A stretch of 64,000 nt of DNA from NCBI RefSeq assembly GCF_002215215.1, contig NZ_CP018632.1, positions 3,096,501 through 3,160,500 on the forward strand, written 5' to 3'. The notes below the pieces were generated by a model. That model was not told the DNA's origin. It did not search any database and worked only from the letters and a program-made list of their open reading frames with translations. This stretch comes from Granulosicoccus antarcticus IMCC3135. GTDB lineage: Bacteria; Pseudomonadota; Gammaproteobacteria; Granulosicoccales; Granulosicoccaceae. A program made the translations under genes and the position numbers. Positions 46,010-55,414 of the stretch are shown one piece after another. Position 1 is the first letter of the stretch; each line of letters opens with the position of its first letter.

Positions 46010-46363
46010 ATGCCCTTATATGATCCACCAAAGCAGTGGCGCCCTTTCTACCACCGGTGCGGCAAGTTGCCGGCTGATGGTATTGACGTTCACTATCTCG
46101 GCAACGAGTTTTTGAACCGACCACCTTGCTGGGTGATGACGATCAGCCGGGAAGCAACCGAGTCTGATCTGGAAGAGAATCACAAACTGGAAGAGGTGGG
46201 CGAGTCGATCTGGATGGTGGCTGCGGAGATTACCCATTGCCCCTACTGTGGCGAACATCTGCCAGTGCCGGATGTGGAAGATCACGACCTGGAAGTGGAT
46301 CTGGACGAAACCGAGCACGCCGGTCATGATGCGTTCGGAGCGTTTTCGCTTCTGAACATGTAG
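46010..46363 (+). CDS. Small protein with CPYCG zinc-ribbon half
   Basis: A 117-aa protein starting at ATG with AAAGGA 12 bases upstream. It contains HRCGKLP near the N-terminus, RPPCWVMTISREATESD, and a CPYCG knuckle near residue 83 before an acidic tail. The two Cys-containing loops may bind zinc. No family is recognised. It lies just ahead of the RidA-amidase chimera. Confidence 0.6.
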   Translation: MPLYDPPKQWRPFYHRCGKLPADGIDVHYLGNEFLNRPPCWVMTISREATESDLEENHKLEEVGESIWMVAAEITHCPYCGEHLPVPDVEDHDLEVDLDETEHAGHDAFGAFSLLNM

Positions 46364-46365
46364 TC

Positions 46366-46809
46366 GTGGTCGGTCTCGAAGAACTGGGCTTGAGCCTGCC
46401 TTTGCCGCCCAAGCCGATCGGCAACTACCTGCCGGCTGTGGTAGACGGCGACATGCTTTATGTATCGAGAACGCTGGGCACCATACGCGACGAAAACGAC
46501 AATGACATCGTGCCTATCAAGGGCAAGCTGGGATCTGATCTCACCATAGAGCAGGGCTACCAATCGGCCAGGTACATGGCGCCGAGCATTGCGGCATTGG
46601 AGGCCGATGATGAATACTTCAAACAGATCAACCTGCTGACACTCAGAAATACCATGCTTGGCAATTTCCTGGGGACCCCGGGTGTGAGCCTGCCTGTTGG
46701 CAAGGATGGGCAGGGTTTGCCCGTTGGTATGCTGGTATCGGCTGCGATGGATCGTGACGATCAATTATCGCGTATTGCAAGGGTGATACAGAATGTGATT
46801 GAAAGGTAG
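46366..46809 (+). pseudogene. RidA-amidase chimera (two gene ends fused)
   Basis: The 147-aa frame starts GTG two bases after the previous stop. Residues 1 to about 68 match the N-terminal part of RidA/YjgF proteins: LGLSLPLPPKPIGNYLPAVV, then GKLGSDLTIEQGYQSAR. From about 69 (APSIAALEADDEYFKQINLL, RNTMLGNFLGTPGVSLPVG, GLPVGMLVSAAM) the sequence is the C-terminus of an amidase-signature enzyme. Neither part has its catalytic core: RidA lacks its conserved arginine region and the amidase lacks the Ser-cisSer-Lys triad. An in-frame deletion joining two genes is the simplest explanation. It may still be translated. Confidence 0.7.
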
Positions 46810-46866
46810 GTGGTTATCTCCTGTTGGATAAGCTGAAACACGAGAGCATTTACCGGGCTAATTACG

Positions 46867-49800
46867 TTAGCCGGGCACTGTCAACGAGCCTTCAAGGGCT
46901 TCGCTGATAGCACAAAGCAGGTCTGAGCGCGAAACAGGTTTTGAGAGTTGGAGGTTGCCACCACCTACCATTTCATCAGCAACGCAGAAGTCGGAATAGC
47001 CAGACATGGTAATGACCGGCAGTTCGGGGCAACGCTTACGCAGAATGGTCGCCAGATCAACACCATTCATGCGGCCGGGCATCATGACGTCAGTCAATAG
47101 CAGATCGAAATCTTGATTGCTCTCAATTATAATGAGGGCCTGATCCGCTGTGTCGGCCGTTGTCACCGCATAACCGGCGCTGCTAAGCATGGCTTCGAGT
47201 ACATCCAGAACTTCAGCAGTATCTTCGACGAGCAGAATACGTTGGCCTGTCGGTTCAAGCGCTTTTCCCACTGAATATTTCGGCTCTGCGTCAACTGCTG
47301 TTGTGCTGGCCGGAAAGAAAAGTTCAAAAGTCGTGCCTTTGCCAGTCTCGGAAGTGACCGCCGCTCCACCTTTCGACTGTTCCATGAATCCCTGGATCAT
47401 CGACAGGCCCAGCCCCGATCCTTGCCCCGGAGCTTTGGTGGTGAAGAAGGGTTCAAAAATTCTCGAGAGATTTTCTGCGGCGATCCCATGCCCAGTATCG
47501 GTGACTGATAACACCACATAAGGACCTGTTTGAATCGTGTCTGGATAATCAGAGGTGCTTTCAGTTATGTCGACACCAGTAGTGGTAATGGTTAGTGTAC
47601 CGCCATCGGGCATCGCATCACGGGCATTCAGGATCAGGTTCAACAGTGCACTTTCTGTCGCACCTACGTCCACTTCGATCGGCCAAAGCTCTTCTGTGAG
47701 GGTGGTTTCCACGGAAATGTTGGTGGCAATGGTACGCACAGTCCAATCACGCGTCTCTCTCACCATCTCGTTTACGTCAACCCTGCGCGGCTGCAGTGGA
47801 GCCTTGCGGGCGAAGGCGAGCATGGAGCGCGTCAGGTCTGCGCCACGGCTGGCCGCACCGATACTGGCATCGATATGTTCGAGGTGAACTTCGTTGGAAA
47901 TATTGTCGCGCAGTAACTCTTGTCGGCTGAGGATGACGGCGAGAAGGTTGTTGAAATCGTGGGCTACACCGCCGGTAAGCTGACCGACCATGCTGAGGCG
48001 ATCGTAGTGCTCCACCCGCGAGCGATCGCGTTCATGCTCCGTTACATCCTCGATGACAAGCACGGTACCGATCTCAGGTGATGCCTTGCGCGGCAGTGAT
48101 GTGCTTGCCAGCCGAACACTGCGCATCTCCTCAGTAGCGGCACCCGACATAAGAAACACGCCGACTGCCTGGTGGTCTTTTGACAATGCTCTGTTGACCG
48201 GGTTCTCCACACCAACCAGTGCTTGCGTCTGGCCGGCATTGAAGAACAAGACATCACTGGGCCAGTTGATCGGTGTGGAGCTGTCATCGATCCCGATCAT
48301 CTCTCTGGCCACCGGGTTGGCGAATACGATTTCCCCATTCCGGTTCATGCCCAGAATACCGCTTTGAGCGGCGTCCATTACGGCGCGCAACTGGCTGGTT
48401 GCGTTGAGTGTTTCGGCAGTTCGGTCTTCGGCGTGATTGCGCAAGGTTTCCGCTTCCCTGCGTGCTCGTTCCGCTTCGTCGTGGGCCAGTTTCGCTTCAC
48501 CATGTGCGGCCTTTGCACGGCGGCGCGCCCGATCGCTCATGATCAGCGCCGAACCAAAGGCAAGGATGAGCATTGCTGCGGCTAACAGCCCTGCGATGGC
48601 GATTCGTTGGCGACCGGCAGTCCAGAAAACTGGCGCACCAAAGTATTTCTGCCTCAAAGTGGCGTAATCATCAGATAGCAGATAGCTGCCAATTGCCGTA
48701 TTCAGACGTTCTCGAACCTTGCCTAGTCCAAAGCGCAGAAGAATTCCTCGTTCTGAGCGGTAGAGTTCGGGAGTAAGTTCCAGTATCTCTGCTGATAATT
48801 CCCGCCGCTCAGCACTCGCTGAAGTGTAACCTTTGGTTTTCAGAACGACGTCGATGCTTCTATCAAGCAGGGCATCCAGAAGGTAGTCTCCCGGTTCGAA
48901 CGTGATAACATCCAGAGTCTTGTCTTTGAGCGCCATCCTGTGGCCGAATGTGCCTCCCAGGACACCCACCTTGTGTCCGGAAATATCGCCAAGAGACAGA
49001 GTTTCCTCACGTTCATTGCGGCGCACAGTTGCAGTAACGAGAAGCTCTTCCGTGGGCAGGGTGTGGTCAGCCAGTCCGCGGGAGTCGGTCGGAAGCGCGA
49101 ATAATGGGATCAGATCTACGCCAGACGCATTCGGCCCTTGAGTCATGTCCGCAAAACTTATGACCTCGAAGCGGTAGTTCAGACCCGCTCGCTCTGCCAG
49201 TTTCTGGAACAGTTCAATGGCGAACCCGGTGTACTCTTCATCCTCTTCCAGAAGAAAGTACGGTGCGAATTCCAGACCTTCAACGATTTGTGGAATTCCA
49301 ACCTTCAGGACTTCCGGTTCAGGCTCGAAATGTTCCATCAGGTACCTTCTGCGCAATTCCGGCAGGGAGCCATCCGCCTCCATCCTGTTGATAGCGGTAT
49401 TGATCGACGGCAGTAAATCAGCGTGGGAGTTGTGAAGGGCAACCACTCGCTGAACTTCTGCGACAGGCTCGCTGATCGGCAAGATCAGGTGGTCCAGACC
49501 TGCTCTGTAGGTCCACGTCTGGACTGAGTCTTCGGGGAATATGACAGCATCGATGTCCTGTGCCAGGAGTGCGAGCAATCCTTCGCCAGGGCTTGATATC
49601 GGAACCTCTATCTGATGTTTCAGATACTCGTCGACTCCTGTGGGTCTTCCCGGCAGCACGGATACCCTCAGTGAGCCGTCGAGCGAAGTATCCAGATCGT
49701 CCAGACGCGAACTCAGGCCGAAGAGAGCATAGCGTGATGTACCGACGGACTGGGAAAAGACGTTGCTCTGGTTGAAAATCGCTAAATCTGGAGCGCCTGC

Positions 49801-50091
49801 AAGCATATCCGTCTCACCGGAAATCTGGGCGTCGACCAATGCGGTTATGTTGTCGAAAATCTGGATTTGTACATTGCGCCCAATCTGCTTACCAAGCAAT
49901 CTGGCAAACTCGACAGAGTAACCGGTATATTCACCGTTGCTTCCGATCTCGAAAACAGGTGGGGCGAGAGTCCATCCTATCTTGAGCGTGGCTTCGGAAT
50001 CTGAGCGGGCGTTTGTCACCCATAAAGTGGCTGCTACGAGAATTACCATCGCTGCTATAGCACGAAAAGTGATGGGTTCCATTCTAGCCAT
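46867..50091 (-). CDS. Hybrid histidine kinase with two periplasmic SBP domains
   Basis: From ATG 50091 the protein has a signal/TM segment (VILVAATLWVT). Two tandem SBP_bac_3 solute-binding domains follow (LKIGWTLAPPVFEIGSNGEY and LKVGIPQIVEGLEFAPYFLL), each with its YTGY/YTGF ligand-loop feature. Then come a TM helix (IAIAGLLAAAMLILAFGSAL), a coiled coil, a PAS domain, HisKA with the phospho-histidine in LTGGVAHDFNNLLAV, HATPase with LSVTDTGHGI and GQGSGLGLSMIQG, and a receiver with the aspartate in LLLTDVMMPG. It should sense small solutes such as amino acids and relay phosphate to an unidentified partner. A TTG at 50118 would add nine residues. Very similar kinase and receiver modules occur in the kinase at 50921. 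Confidence 0.9.
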   Translation of the reverse strand: MARMEPITFRAIAAMVILVAATLWVTNARSDSEATLKIGWTLAPPVFEIGSNGEYTGYSVEFARLLGKQIGRNVQIQIFDNITALVDAQISGETDMLAGAPDLAIFNQSNVFSQSVGTSRYALFGLSSRLDDLDTSLDGSLRVSVLPGRPTGVDEYLKHQIEVPISSPGEGLLALLAQDIDAVIFPEDSVQTWTYRAGLDHLILPISEPVAEVQRVVALHNSHADLLPSINTAINRMEADGSLPELRRRYLMEHFEPEPEVLKVGIPQIVEGLEFAPYFLLEEDEEYTGFAIELFQKLAERAGLNYRFEVISFADMTQGPNASGVDLIPLFALPTDSRGLADHTLPTEELLVTATVRRNEREETLSLGDISGHKVGVLGGTFGHRMALKDKTLDVITFEPGDYLLDALLDRSIDVVLKTKGYTSASAERRELSAEILELTPELYRSERGILLRFGLGKVRERLNTAIGSYLLSDDYATLRQKYFGAPVFWTAGRQRIAIAGLLAAAMLILAFGSALIMSDRARRRAKAAHGEAKLAHDEAERARREAETLRNHAEDRTAETLNATSQLRAVMDAAQSGILGMNRNGEIVFANPVAREMIGIDDSSTPINWPSDVLFFNAGQTQALVGVENPVNRALSKDHQAVGVFLMSGAATEEMRSVRLASTSLPRKASPEIGTVLVIEDVTEHERDRSRVEHYDRLSMVGQLTGGVAHDFNNLLAVILSRQELLRDNISNEVHLEHIDASIGAASRGADLTRSMLAFARKAPLQPRRVDVNEMVRETRDWTVRTIATNISVETTLTEELWPIEVDVGATESALLNLILNARDAMPDGGTLTITTTGVDITESTSDYPDTIQTGPYVVLSVTDTGHGIAAENLSRIFEPFFTTKAPGQGSGLGLSMIQGFMEQSKGGAAVTSETGKGTTFELFFPASTTAVDAEPKYSVGKALEPTGQRILLVEDTAEVLDVLEAMLSSAGYAVTTADTADQALIIIESNQDFDLLLTDVMMPGRMNGVDLATILRKRCPELPVITMSGYSDFCVADEMVGGGNLQLSKPVSRSDLLCAISEALEGSLTVPG

Positions 50092-50252
50092 TGTGTTGCG
50101 ATCAAACCTCAGTAGCAATACCTGCAGAGCTAGACTTATTATACTGTGGGCACAACGTGTTAGTGCCGAGAGAAGGCTCGATCACGCTTTCTTGAGGTAA
50201 CTTTCGCAATCATGCTTGCAGTATAGTTCTTTCCTCTCTGCGCACTGTTGCA

Positions 50253-50759
50253 CTAAAACTGAGCAAGTAAATCAGGGTGATAATCATCTGTCGTTATCTT
50301 GATTTTATGCTGTTCCATTCTGGTATCAAGAAGCCTGGACATGGCTGCCAGATTATCCAGGGTGATGGTGTTGTCATCCAGTTCGTATAGCTGCCTTGAG
50401 CCCTTATACATGAAGTTCATGATAATCATCGCATCCACATTATTGTCTTCTATCAGTGGTTCGATTTTGCGCTGTTTGCGGTAGATGCGATTGAGCTGTT
50501 TTTTCAGATTCCATACATAGACCACCTCATTCATGAACGCATTATCTCGACAGTGATAAATCACGTAAGCAGCTATCAAGGCTGCAAGCACGACACCGAT
50601 GAGGTTCAAGATGAAATGGGATTCCTCCGGCGTGCTGAACCAGCTAATGAGCAGGCTCGAACAGACAATTGAGACGATCATCATTTGGACGACGATCGCT
50701 GCAAATATTATCTTGTAGTGCTTGCTGTAGCGTTGTTTGTCAATGGCTCTGAGCTTCAT
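50253..50759 (-). CDS. Two-TM protein of unknown function
   Basis: A 168-aa protein with two hydrophobic helices (IIFAAIVVQMMIVSIVCSSL and LIGVVLAALIAAYVIYHCR) and a charged helical cytoplasmic tail of about 90 residues. It lies between two hybrid kinases, upstream of the start of the first and divergent from the second. No family recognised; a link to the kinases is only positional. Confidence 0.65.
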   Translation of the reverse strand: MKLRAIDKQRYSKHYKIIFAAIVVQMMIVSIVCSSLLISWFSTPEESHFILNLIGVVLAALIAAYVIYHCRDNAFMNEVVYVWNLKKQLNRIYRKQRKIEPLIEDNNVDAMIIMNFMYKGSRQLYELDDNTITLDNLAAMSRLLDTRMEQHKIKITTDDYHPDLLAQF

Positions 50760-50920
50760 TCAATAGTCCGGATTAGGGTTACTTGAATTTTAACGAAAAT
50801 GTGTCCCGTGCGCAGGGGTTACAGTCTGGGTGGATTCACTTGCAGTGCCTCTGGTTTTAGGGAAAATGGCACTCGTGCTGGACTGCAAAAAGTTAAGATG
50901 AGTGTAATCATCACATTCCA

Positions 50921-53506
50921 GTGTGTGCTTCGGAAACCAAGCGAGATTCTCAATTGACAGGACCAATTCTGATTTCAATCATCCAGAGCATGATCGCGCT
51001 GCTGCTTGCCGGTGCGCTGCTCTTTCCGTTGTTTTCTCGCCCCCATTTCGAACAGAACACAACGACCAGGGTTCTGATCGGCTTGATTTTCGGGATAACC
51101 TATGTAGCGCTGTCTCTCAACAGCCTCGTGTTGAATGACGGTGGAGTGCTGAATGCCTCGGCGGGGGTGCTGATCTTTGCTGCGTATCTGGGCGGGCCAG
51201 TCGCCGGTGCTATGGTCCTGACGGTTTCGCTGGCTATTCGAGCTGGTTTGGGTGGAGATATGCTCATCCTAGGTCTGGTCATGCAAGCGATATGCGTGTT
51301 TGCCGGTTTGTTGCTGCGTATGATCAGACCTTTTTCAATATGGCCACAGCTGCCCAATCGTATTCTGTTTTACGCCCTTGGCGTTTTTCTCGTGATGCAT
51401 TGCTCAGGCGTCATTCTGGCCATTCTCCTGGATTTGGCGGCTATCACCCCGATTGCTTCTGAATTCGTCGTCTTTATATTGGCAGGACTACTGTCGGTGA
51501 CAGTTACGTGGGCTGTTATTCAACAAAGCTGGCGGCTGGCCTCTATAGAACGGGAGAACGGTGCACTGCTGCGACAATTGCAACTGATATTCAAAAATTG
51601 CGGAATTGGGGTGTTGTACTACAACGGGCGTAGTGGACGGCTCGACTTTGACCCGAGTTTCAGGAAACTCTACGGCCTATCGGAGAACGAGGTGCTTGAA
51701 CCTTACACTCTCATTTCGCGCCTGGTACATGCCGAAGACCGCGAGGCGGTAAAAGTGCACATTTCGAATGCCATCTACGGCAGCGGAACACATGGCAGCC
51801 AGCTGTTTCGGACCTGTAGCGACGATGATCAGTTGCGCCATATACGATCAACCTGGCAGGCCGAGAGCGAGACACCAGAAGGCTTGCGAAACCTCATCGG
51901 ACTGCACATTGATGTAACCGATGTCACCACTGCACAGCAACAACGAATCGAGGCTCAGCAACAGATCGCAGCCATTGCCGAAAACTTGCCGGGTGTCATC
52001 TTTCAGTTGATCTGGCAGAACTGTAGCGTGAAGGAGCTGACGTATATCAGCTCAAAATCCGTCGATTTGTGGGGGCTGACGCAAGAGGCGGTGCATCAGG
52101 CCCCCTGTGAGAGTCTTGCAGCTCATTTTGAGGCAGGCGAGGCAGAAAAGGTCAGTAGGGCTATCAATGATGCCGCGAGCAACGGCGGACGTGGTTCCAC
52201 ACGCGTCTGGATGCGGGGCCGGAGCGAAAAAAGGATCAGAGTCGAGCTACAGGTGCAAGCCATGGACCTTGGTAATGGAACTCACCTTGTCAACGGTATC
52301 TACGTAGATATCACGAGTGAATCGGCCGCGCAGGAAGAGGCCGATCTACAGGCGGCACTTGCCCGACAATCTCAGAAGAACGAGAGTATCGGTCGGCTTA
52401 CCGGCGGTGTTGCGCATGATTTCAATAACATCCTGGCTATCATTCTGAGTAACCTTGAACTGCTTCGGGATACGGTTGAAAGCGATAGTCAGAGAGCAAT
52501 GATAGATGCCGGAATCGGCGCGAGCCATCGAGGGGCCGGTCTGACCCGAAGTATGCTGTCTTTCGCACGAACGGCAAGTCTTGATCCTGAAGCTCTGGAC
52601 CTGAACACGGTTGTGCGCCATGCCAAGAACTGGATGCACCGCGCCATGCCGGAGTCCGTCGAGGTGGAGATGTCCCTGTTAGCAGGGCTCTGGCCTGTCA
52701 GGCTTGATGCATCATTACTTGAAAGTGCGTTGTTGAACCTGATCGTGAATGCGCGTGATGCCATGCACAATCACGGCAAGCTGACGATCGAGACTGCAAA
52801 CGTACGTATCGACCAATCCTTTATCGACACGCGAAATGAGACGATTTCACCGGGTCGCTACGTCATGCTGGCGGTAAGCGACACCGGCTCTGGGATTGAG
52901 GCGGACACTCTGGAATGTATGTTTGATCCTTTTTACACGACAAAGGCGCCAGGAGAGGGCTCAGGCATAGGCCTGTCGATGATACAAGGCTTCGTCAAGC
53001 AATCCCTGGGGACTATTCGGGTCTATACCGAGCTGGGAATGGGCACATCCTTCAAGATCTATTTCCCCGTCTGTGACACCGCACCCGTGATCAAGCACAA
53101 AAAGATTGACGAAGTGTCGTCGCACGAGTGCAGTGGCGCTCGCATTCTGTTGGTTGAGGACGATGAAAACATTCGCGAGGTTCAACTGGCCATGCTTGAG
53201 AGAGGAGGGTATCGGGTTGTCACGGCCAATAGTGGTGATGCTGCGCTGGATATTTTCAACGCTGACTCAGCGTTCGATTTGATAGTAACCGACATTGTCA
53301 TGCCTGGAGAGCTGCAAGGCACAACTCTGGCCAGTAAGGTCCGTGAAACCAACCTGCAGATTCCCTTTATTTTCATGTCTGGCTATGCAGCCGAAGCGAC
53401 CGTACATGGGAATGGCCTGAGACCGAAAGATATTCGTTTGATGAAGCCGGTGCCCATGTCCAGTTTGCTGAATTCAGTGGCCGCTGCGCTCAAACTCCGT
53501 GATTAA
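50921..53506 (+). CDS. Membrane PAS hybrid histidine kinase
   Basis: The 861-aa product begins at GTG (a TTG at 50951 is an alternative). About six TM helices fill residues 15-205 and resemble the 5TMR/LYT class of sensor regions (LVLNDGGVLNASAGVLIFAA, YLGGPVAGAM). Two PAS-like domains follow (about 215-340 and 350-475). HisKA has LTGGVAHDFNNILAII, HATPase has VSDTGSGI and GEGSGIGLSMIQG, and the C-terminal receiver has IVTDIVMPG. There is no output domain, so it must pass phosphate to a separate protein. The catalytic modules are clearly related to the kinase on the other strand at 46867. Confidence 0.88.
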   Translation: MCASETKRDSQLTGPILISIIQSMIALLLAGALLFPLFSRPHFEQNTTTRVLIGLIFGITYVALSLNSLVLNDGGVLNASAGVLIFAAYLGGPVAGAMVLTVSLAIRAGLGGDMLILGLVMQAICVFAGLLLRMIRPFSIWPQLPNRILFYALGVFLVMHCSGVILAILLDLAAITPIASEFVVFILAGLLSVTVTWAVIQQSWRLASIERENGALLRQLQLIFKNCGIGVLYYNGRSGRLDFDPSFRKLYGLSENEVLEPYTLISRLVHAEDREAVKVHISNAIYGSGTHGSQLFRTCSDDDQLRHIRSTWQAESETPEGLRNLIGLHIDVTDVTTAQQQRIEAQQQIAAIAENLPGVIFQLIWQNCSVKELTYISSKSVDLWGLTQEAVHQAPCESLAAHFEAGEAEKVSRAINDAASNGGRGSTRVWMRGRSEKRIRVELQVQAMDLGNGTHLVNGIYVDITSESAAQEEADLQAALARQSQKNESIGRLTGGVAHDFNNILAIILSNLELLRDTVESDSQRAMIDAGIGASHRGAGLTRSMLSFARTASLDPEALDLNTVVRHAKNWMHRAMPESVEVEMSLLAGLWPVRLDASLLESALLNLIVNARDAMHNHGKLTIETANVRIDQSFIDTRNETISPGRYVMLAVSDTGSGIEADTLECMFDPFYTTKAPGEGSGIGLSMIQGFVKQSLGTIRVYTELGMGTSFKIYFPVCDTAPVIKHKKIDEVSSHECSGARILLVEDDENIREVQLAMLERGGYRVVTANSGDAALDIFNADSAFDLIVTDIVMPGELQGTTLASKVRETNLQIPFIFMSGYAAEATVHGNGLRPKDIRLMKPVPMSSLLNSVAAALKLRD

Positions 53507-53583
53507 CTTGGCAGTATCGACAATGGGTCTTTTAGTGTGGGTGGCTGTGTAACCAGCAGGGTCAGGAGTATAATCTTGAGGCC

Positions 53584-54399
53584 ATGTCTGCGAGCAAGTC
53601 CATGAGCATTGAAAAGCACGACCAGTCCGACAATACAGTCAGTGAAACACCTGAACAACTGGCGCAATACCGGCACGCTTTTGAACAGCGCCTGGCAGAT
53701 ATCAATCAGCGTATCGAACAGGTCTGCGCCCGTTCAGGCCGCGCAAGAGGCGATGTGCGCCTGTTGCCGGTGAGCAAGACGGTAGATACCAGTCGCTTGC
53801 GCCAGGCCGTCAGTGCCGGTTGCCACCAGCTTGGCGAGAACAAGGTACAAGAGGCCATGGATAAGGCACAGGAACTCAGCGACCTGCCTGTTCAGTGGTC
53901 CATCATCGGTCATTTGCAAACCAACAAGGCCAAGTATGTGGCTCGTTTTGCCCATGAAGTCCAGTCGCTTGACTCCCTGAAACTGGCGGAAACGCTGGAC
54001 AGGCGTTTGCAGCTGGAAGGTCGGGCACTGGATGTCTATGTACAGGTCAACAGCTCGGGGGAGGCCAGTAAGTACGGCCTGGCGCCAGATGATGTCCCGA
54101 AGTTCATGACCTCACTGAGCCCCTTCAGCAGTTTGCGCGTGCGCGGCCTGATGACTTTAGCTGTTTTCTCTGCCGACGATGTAACCGTGCGCGAGTGCTT
54201 CGTTCGTATGCGGACGTTAAGGGGTCGCTTGCGAGAGGAGCTCCCGGACCCGAGCTTATGCCAGGAGCTGTCCATGGGCATGTCAGGTGATTTTGAAATC
54301 GCTATCGAAGAAGGTTCTACCTGCGTACGCGTGGGCCAAGCGCTGTTTGGACCTCGCGCCTTGCCGGATAGCTACTACTGGCCTGGCGAAACCAAATAA
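53584..54399 (+). CDS. yggS: PLP homeostasis protein YggS
   Basis: A member of the COG0325/PLPBP family, which binds pyridoxal phosphate and balances B6 vitamers and amino-acid metabolism without known catalysis. The 271-aa protein is an alanine-racemase-like barrel with the PLP lysine in LLPVSKT, LGENKVQEAM, WSIIGHLQTNKAKYV, the MGMSGDFEIAIEEGSTCVRV block and the C-terminal FGPR. It has about 35 extra N-terminal residues compared with the usual form; the start could be the second ATG (53602). The gap to pdxY is 38 bases, so the two probably form an operon. Confidence 0.93.
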   Translation: MSASKSMSIEKHDQSDNTVSETPEQLAQYRHAFEQRLADINQRIEQVCARSGRARGDVRLLPVSKTVDTSRLRQAVSAGCHQLGENKVQEAMDKAQELSDLPVQWSIIGHLQTNKAKYVARFAHEVQSLDSLKLAETLDRRLQLEGRALDVYVQVNSSGEASKYGLAPDDVPKFMTSLSPFSSLRVRGLMTLAVFSADDVTVRECFVRMRTLRGRLREELPDPSLCQELSMGMSGDFEIAIEEGSTCVRVGQALFGPRALPDSYYWPGETK

Positions 54400-54437
54400 G
54401 AAGAAATATTCCAGAAAAAACAAGGCAGCGAAATCCT

Positions 54438-55253
54438 ATGGATACCTACACTCAATCAGCACAACCGGTTATCGTGTCTATCCAGTCACAACTGGTGTAT
54501 GGCTGTGCGGGTAACAACGCCGCCATGCCACTATTGCAGAAACTCGGTGCCACGGTCTACGCGGTGCCCACGGTGCTGTTGTCTAACACGCCTCATTATC
54601 CAACGATAGGTGGAATCGACATGGCCTCTGATATCGTCGAGGAGCTGTTGAGCCGCTTGCTTGACCGTGTTCCGGCCACCGGGCTAACAGCCATTCTCAC
54701 AGGTTACATTCGAGATGCGGCAACCGTCACCGTCGTTGCGAATTTCATTGATCGTATTCGTAAAGAAAATCCTGGCATCATCGTACTGGCGGACCCGGTG
54801 ATGGGCGATACCGATCTTGGTTTGTTCATACCCGAAGAGGTGGCGCATTGTGTGAAGAGCCAGTTGCTCAGCCGGGCAGATATCTGCACTCCCAACTTGT
54901 TTGAAGCGCGCTTCATCATCGGAGAGGATGAGGTGGAGCCTCAGGATTTGCAGGTTGCTCTGCGGGCAGCCGGGGCTGGTATCAGTGTGATAACCGGGCT
55001 TGGTCTTGAGCAGGGCGCAAGCGAGGTACAGACAGTCGCCTGTCAGGGCGCTCAGCGCTGGAGTACCAGTACACCGCGGCTGGATATAAGGCCTACGGGC
55101 ACTGGTGATTTACTCGCTGCCGCCTTCTTGTTTCACTGGCTGGCTACACGCGATGTGTCGATGGCATTGCAACAGTCTGTGGACAACGTATATTCCATCA
55201 TGCGGCAAGCCGCAGACATGAGCCTGCAGGAGCTTGAACCAGCGCGCCTATAG
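54438..55253 (+). CDS. pdxY: Pyridoxal kinase
   Basis: A ribokinase-fold pyridoxal kinase that phosphorylates pyridoxal to PLP. The 271-aa protein has the PdxY/PdxK features: VSIQSQLVYGCAGNNAA at the N-terminus, PTVLLSNTPHYPTIGG, LADPVMGD, TPNLFEARFI and the ATP/anion-hole motif PTGTGDLLAA. It starts at ATG with AAGG upstream. Coupled with yggS, it makes a small B6 salvage unit. The start of a GGDEF gene follows after about 160 bases. Confidence 0.93.
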   Translation: MDTYTQSAQPVIVSIQSQLVYGCAGNNAAMPLLQKLGATVYAVPTVLLSNTPHYPTIGGIDMASDIVEELLSRLLDRVPATGLTAILTGYIRDAATVTVVANFIDRIRKENPGIIVLADPVMGDTDLGLFIPEEVAHCVKSQLLSRADICTPNLFEARFIIGEDEVEPQDLQVALRAAGAGISVITGLGLEQGASEVQTVACQGAQRWSTSTPRLDIRPTGTGDLLAAAFLFHWLATRDVSMALQQSVDNVYSIMRQAADMSLQELEPARL

Positions 55254-55414
55254 AGAGGACTTTCTGATCAAGGACCCTGTATAGGGACCTGTGAGCAATT
55301 GTGAAAAAACTGGGTATTGAGTCGATTGTTGGCCGATGAAACATCAAGAAGCTGTAGGCGCAGCCGCTGTTTCATGGACCAGGGGGTGTATTGCCCCAGC
55401 CCGTATCATGGACA

